The notes under the pieces are model-generated. The model made no database searches and had not been told where the DNA came from. It saw only the letters and a list, made by a program, of their open reading frames with translations. Positions 4,666 through 7,708 of a stretch of 7,708 nt of DNA are shown here, piece by piece. Every line of letters begins with the position of its first letter. The stretch's first letter is position 1. The stretch is from positions 1 through 7,708 of the forward strand of contig OMPZ01000250.1 of assembly GCA_900313125.1 (NCBI GenBank), read 5' to 3'. The stretch is from an uncultured Eubacteriales bacterium. GTDB lineage: Bacteria; Bacillota; Clostridia; Oscillospirales; Acutalibacteraceae. The translations under genes were made by a program, and so were the position numbers.

Positions 4666-6495
4666 TTATTCCACCGTTACCGACTTTGCGAGGTTTCTCG
4701 GCTGATCGACGTCGTTGCCGCGCTGTACGGCGGTGTAGTACGCGATAAGCTGCAGCGGTACGCATACGAGCATCGGAAGAAGTATCTCCTCGAAATCGAG
4801 CACCTTCAATACGCAGTCCGCAACGTCGCCGGGTACATCGTCGCTCTCCTTGCAGATCATGATGACCTTCGCGCCTCTCGCCTTCACCTCTTTGATGTTG
4901 CTAACCGTCTTTTCATAAAGAGCCGACTGCGTAGCCACGGCGATGACCGGCATCTCCTGCGTGATGAGCGAGATCGTGCCGTGCTTCAGCTCGCCTGCCG
5001 CGTAGCTTTCCGAGTGGATATACGAGATCTCCTTGAGCTTCAGGCTGCCCTCCATGCTAAGCGCGTAGTCAAGACCGCGTCCGATGTAAAGCAGGCTGTC
5101 TGCCGTGATGAGCTGAGTCGAGATCTTCTGAGCGATCTCTGTCGTGCTCTCGATCGTGCGCTGCACCATGTCGGGCGTCTCAAGCAGCTTTGAGGTGTAG
5201 TACTTGTACTTCTCCTCGTCGATAGTGCCCTTCGCAAAGGCAAGCTCGAACGCGAAAAGGTACATCACGGCGAGCTGCACCATGTACGCCTTCGTTGACG
5301 CTACCGATATCTCGGGACCCGCGTGTGTGTAGATGAGCATATCGGCTTCGCGCGCGATAGTGCTGCCCATCGCGTTGACGATGGCGAGCGTCTGCGCGCC
5401 CTTCTGCTTTGCAAGGCGCATGGCTGCAAGGCTGTCTGCCGTTTCGCCGCTCTGCGACACGATGATGATAAGGTCGCCCTTGCCGATGATCGGGTCTCTG
5501 TAGCGGAACTCGCTGGCGATATCGACCGTAACATGAGTGCGCGCGATATTCTCCATAACGTACTTGCCCACCATGCCGGAGTGCATAGCCGTGCCGCAGG
5601 CAACTATGAAAATATTCCTGATCTTTCTGAGCGCTTCGGGAGTGATGTTGCACTCCTCAAGGTTCGGCATACCGTCCTTAACTCTCGGCGTGACAGTATT
5701 TCTGATAGCTGTGGGCTGCTCGTTGATCTCCTTTATCATGTAATGCGGATAGCCGCACTTGCCTACCGCGTCAACGTCCCAATCGGCAGTTTTCAGCGTT
5801 TTGACTACGGGCTGATAGTGCGTGTCGTAGACCTTTACGCCGTCTGCGCTCAAAACCGCGACCTCGTCGTGTTCGAGCAGATAGTAATCCTTCGTGTACT
5901 TGATGATCGCCGGAACGTCGGACGCGATGAAGTTCTCGTCCTTGCCGACGCCGATGATAAGCGGACTTTCACGCCTTACGGCAAAAACCGTGTCGGGATA
6001 ATTTTCAAAAACAATGCCGAGCGCAAAGCTGCCGCGCAGATCCTGCGTCGTTCTGATGATAGCCTTGATCGGGTCGCTGATGTAGTTGTAGTAATGGTCG
6101 AGAAGCTGCGCCACTACCTCGGTGTCGGTGTCGCTCAAAAAGCGTCTGCCGTCCTTTATGAGGAACTCCTTGAGCTCCTTGTAGTTCTCGATGATGCCGT
6201 TGTGGACGAGCGTTACTCTCGCGCCGCTGTGGGGGTGCGAGTTGATATCCGACGGCTCGCCGTGAGTCGCCCAGCGCGTATGACCGATGCCGGCAACGCC
6301 CTTCGGCTTGCCCTCCTTATCCATTTTTTCGACAAGATCCTTGAGCTTGCCCTTCGATTTTGCAACGTTTATCACGCCGTCCTCAAAAACGGCGATGCCT
6401 GCCGAGTCATAGCCTCTGTATTCAAGGCGTGTGAGCGCGCTTACAAGCACGTCGGACGCGTCTCTGTGACCGACATAACCTACTATTCCGCACAT
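4666..6495 (-). CDS. glmS: Glutamine--fructose-6-phosphate aminotransferase (isomerizing), GlmS
   Basis: 609 aa, the same length as E. coli GlmS. It converts fructose-6-phosphate and glutamine to glucosamine-6-phosphate and glutamate, the committed step to UDP-GlcNAc, in the cytoplasm. The start is the ATG at 6495, because the N-terminal-nucleophile amidotransferase needs Cys directly after Met (MCGIVGYVG). The upstream in-frame codon at 6528 would bury that Cys, and AGGAGA lies eight nt before 6495. Amidotransferase landmarks are Cys2, GHTRWATHG (71-79), HPHSG (87-91), HNGIIENY (98-105), DTDTE (122-126) and RGSFAL (154-159). Two SIS domains follow, with CGTAMHSG (300-307), SQSGETADS (347-355), STKAY, and the second domain's ESYAAGELKHG. 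The C-terminus PRNLAKSVTVE carries the conserved ring-opening Lys604 (Lys603 without Met). It lies 75 nt after the sugar dehydratase gene and ends at a strong terminator. Confidence 0.98.
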   Translation of the reverse strand: MCGIVGYVGHRDASDVLVSALTRLEYRGYDSAGIAVFEDGVINVAKSKGKLKDLVEKMDKEGKPKGVAGIGHTRWATHGEPSDINSHPHSGARVTLVHNGIIENYKELKEFLIKDGRRFLSDTDTEVVAQLLDHYYNYISDPIKAIIRTTQDLRGSFALGIVFENYPDTVFAVRRESPLIIGVGKDENFIASDVPAIIKYTKDYYLLEHDEVAVLSADGVKVYDTHYQPVVKTLKTADWDVDAVGKCGYPHYMIKEINEQPTAIRNTVTPRVKDGMPNLEECNITPEALRKIRNIFIVACGTAMHSGMVGKYVMENIARTHVTVDIASEFRYRDPIIGKGDLIIIVSQSGETADSLAAMRLAKQKGAQTLAIVNAMGSTIAREADMLIYTHAGPEISVASTKAYMVQLAVMYLFAFELAFAKGTIDEEKYKYYTSKLLETPDMVQRTIESTTEIAQKISTQLITADSLLYIGRGLDYALSMEGSLKLKEISYIHSESYAAGELKHGTISLITQEMPVIAVATQSALYEKTVSNIKEVKARGAKVIMICKESDDVPGDVADCVLKVLDFEEILLPMLVCVPLQLIAYYTAVQRGNDVDQPRNLAKSVTVE

Positions 6496-6503
6496 ATAAA
6501 TGA

Positions 6504-6509
6504 TCTCCT
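6504..6509 (-). promoter_or_regulatory. Ribosome binding site deciding the glmS start
   Basis: AGGAGA lies eight nt upstream of the ATG at 6495. It confirms that the catalytic cysteine is the second residue and rules out the longer frame from 6528. Confidence 0.85.
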
Positions 6510-6515
6510 TTTGTC

Positions 6516-6541
6516 CGGCGCAAAGCAAGCATACTGCGCCG
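6516..6541 (-). other. Short hairpin ahead of the glmS ribosome binding site
   Basis: CGGCGCA (6541-6535 on the minus strand) pairs with TGCGCCG (6522-6516), a 7-bp stem around 12 nt. It ends six nt before the Shine-Dalgarno of glmS. No T run follows, so it is not a terminator. It may protect or modulate the message. The whole 75-nt gap (6496-6570) shows no clear promoter. Confidence 0.35.
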
Positions 6542-6570
6542 ATAAATTTTTCCGTAATTATTCGTTACGG

Positions 6571-7708
6571 TTATTTTCGAGCTTTCTTCTTTTTCCCGGT
6601 CTTTCCGCCGGCTTTCGTTTTGGGAGCGGCGGTCTCCTTCTTTTCCGACTCGCGCTTTTCATCGGGCTTTTCGGATTTTTCTTCGTGGGACTTGGGCTTT
6701 TTCTCTGTCTCCTGCTCCTCTGCGCTGCCGCCGACATTCAGCTTGTGGTTAAACGTCGGCACGATCTGAGACAGCAGCTTGAGCGTCAGCTCGCTGTCGT
6801 TGCTCTGAGCCGCCTCTTTAAGCTCCTGCAATGCTCCGAGGAACTCGTCGGGCTCGATCTTTATCTGGTTGCCGATAAAGATCTTCTTGTTGGCGGTCTC
6901 TGTCAGCCCTTCTTCGTCAAGCAGCAGCTCTTCGTAAAGCTTCTCGCCCGGGCGCAGACCCGTGAACTTGATCTCCACGTCCTGATACGGCACCTTGCCG
7001 TACATTCTGATAAGGTTCTCCGCAAGCGTAACTATCTTGACCGGCTCGCCCATGTCGAGGACGAATATCTCGCCGCCGTGAGCCATCGAGCCTGCCTGCA
7101 GCACGAGCGACACCGCCTCCGGGATCGTCATGAAGTAGCGGAAAATATCGGGGTGCGTGACCGTCACAGCCTTGCCCGTTTCGATCTCGCGCCTAAACAG
7201 CGGGATCACAGAGCCGTTGCTGCCGAGGACGTTGCCGAAACGCGTTGTGATGAAGTCGGTTTTCGTGTAGTTCTGCGCCATGTACTGGATTATCATTTCG
7301 CAGCAGCGTTTTGTCGCGCCCATAACGTTCGTCGGGTTTACCGCCTTGTCGGTCGAGATCATGACGAACTTCTCGACGTCGTAATACTCCGCGAGCGTAG
7401 CGCAGTTGAACGTACCGAAGATATTGTTTTTGACAGCCTCCTCCGGCACGGTCTCCATAAGCGGAACGTGCTTGTGAGCGGCTGCGTGGAACACGATGTT
7501 CGGGCGGTACGTCCTGAAGATGAGATTCATCTTGTCGTAATCGCGCACGGACGCGATCAGCGTCACGAGATCTACATAGTCCTTGCCGTAGTCCATGTAG
7601 AGCTCCTGCTGTATCTCGTAAGCGTTGTTTTCATATATATCTACGATAATGACCTGCTTCGGGCCGTATTTGCAGATCTGACGGACAAGCTCCGAACCGA
7701 TCGAGCCG
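6571..7708 (-). CDS. CapD/PglF-type nucleotide-sugar 4,6-dehydratase, C-terminal part (runs off right edge)
   Basis: 378 codons are visible and the frame is open to the edge, so the true start lies outside; the ATG at 7596 is internal. The visible part opens with GSIGSELVRQ, the end of the GxxGxxG Rossmann NAD(P) motif, and VIIVD follows. Then come HAAAHKHVPLME (74-85), STDKAVNP (118-125), M129...K133 and RFGNVLGSNGSVIP (157-170). Thr119-Asp120-Lys121 with Met129 where classical SDR enzymes have Tyr is the catalytic pattern of large C6-dehydratases such as WbpM and PglF. These convert UDP-GlcNAc to a 4-keto-6-deoxy sugar, the precursor of bacillosamine, QuiNAc or FucNAc. Full-length members also have an N-terminal domain with about four membrane spans, presumably beyond the edge. 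An unusual tail of about 55 residues (324-378) is rich in Lys and Glu and ends GKKKKARK. glmS follows and supplies the likely precursor. Confidence 0.92.
   Translation of the reverse strand, partial: GSIGSELVRQICKYGPKQVIIVDIYENNAYEIQQELYMDYGKDYVDLVTLIASVRDYDKMNLIFRTYRPNIVFHAAAHKHVPLMETVPEEAVKNNIFGTFNCATLAEYYDVEKFVMISTDKAVNPTNVMGATKRCCEMIIQYMAQNYTKTDFITTRFGNVLGSNGSVIPLFRREIETGKAVTVTHPDIFRYFMTIPEAVSLVLQAGSMAHGGEIFVLDMGEPVKIVTLAENLIRMYGKVPYQDVEIKFTGLRPGEKLYEELLLDEEGLTETANKKIFIGNQIKIEPDEFLGALQELKEAAQSNDSELTLKLLSQIVPTFNHKLNVGGSAEEQETEKKPKSHEEKSEKPDEKRESEKKETAAPKTKAGGKTGKKKKARK

Noticed and set aside
4557..4748. 63-codon plus-strand frame
   Set aside because: It runs through the glmS terminator into the antisense of the glmS 3' end, with no ribosome site or recognisable product.
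6496..6528. Longer glmS with 11 extra N-terminal residues
   Set aside because: The amidotransferase nucleophile Cys must follow the initiator Met, and the ribosome binding site is placed for the ATG at 6495.
6551..6570. Hairpin CCGTAA/TTACGG after the dehydratase gene as a terminator
   Set aside because: The stem is only 6 bp and AT-rich, and it is followed by A residues on the coding strand; read-through into glmS is more likely.

Overview
This window is a run of cell-envelope polysaccharide genes, all on the minus strand and close to 50% GC. Protein character, codon choice, Shine-Dalgarno sites and sigma-A-like promoter spacing point to a Gram-positive Firmicute. My best guess is a gut Oscillospiraceae/Ruminococcus-type bacterium, inferred from style rather than from a marker gene.

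Read in the direction of transcription (high to low coordinates), the first block has two genes. One is a nucleoside-diphosphate-sugar 4,6-dehydratase of the CapD/PglF type, cut off by the right edge. The other is a complete glmS, 75 nt further on. The block closes with a clear intrinsic terminator. GlmS makes glucosamine-6-phosphate, the precursor of UDP-GlcNAc, which is the usual substrate of this dehydratase type, so the pair makes sense as a precursor-supply unit.

A 257-nt control region follows. It carries two inverted repeats, a near-consensus sigma-A promoter, and a roughly 100-nt leader with a GC-rich hairpin, a T run and possible tiny ORFs. It drives the second block: an ABC-2 permease (TagG/Wzm type), its ATPase (TagH/Wzt type), and a CDP-glycerol glycerophosphotransferase-family enzyme (TagB/TagF type). 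Next comes a 144-nt spacer with a compact double-hairpin element, then a Stealth-family sugar-phosphate transferase. Last is the N-terminal part of a YfhO-family membrane protein that starts with TTG and runs off the left edge.

Together the second block looks like the export and assembly machinery for a phosphodiester-linked surface glycan, such as a teichoic-acid-like or phosphoglycan capsule polymer. The TagB/TagF-like and Stealth enzymes both form phosphodiester links. The ABC pair would carry a lipid-linked glycan across the membrane, and YfhO-type proteins act on the outer face. The exact polymer cannot be read from sequence alone. The less ordinary points are the control region, the palindromic spacer element, and matching lysine/glutamate-rich low-complexity tails on the first and last proteins.
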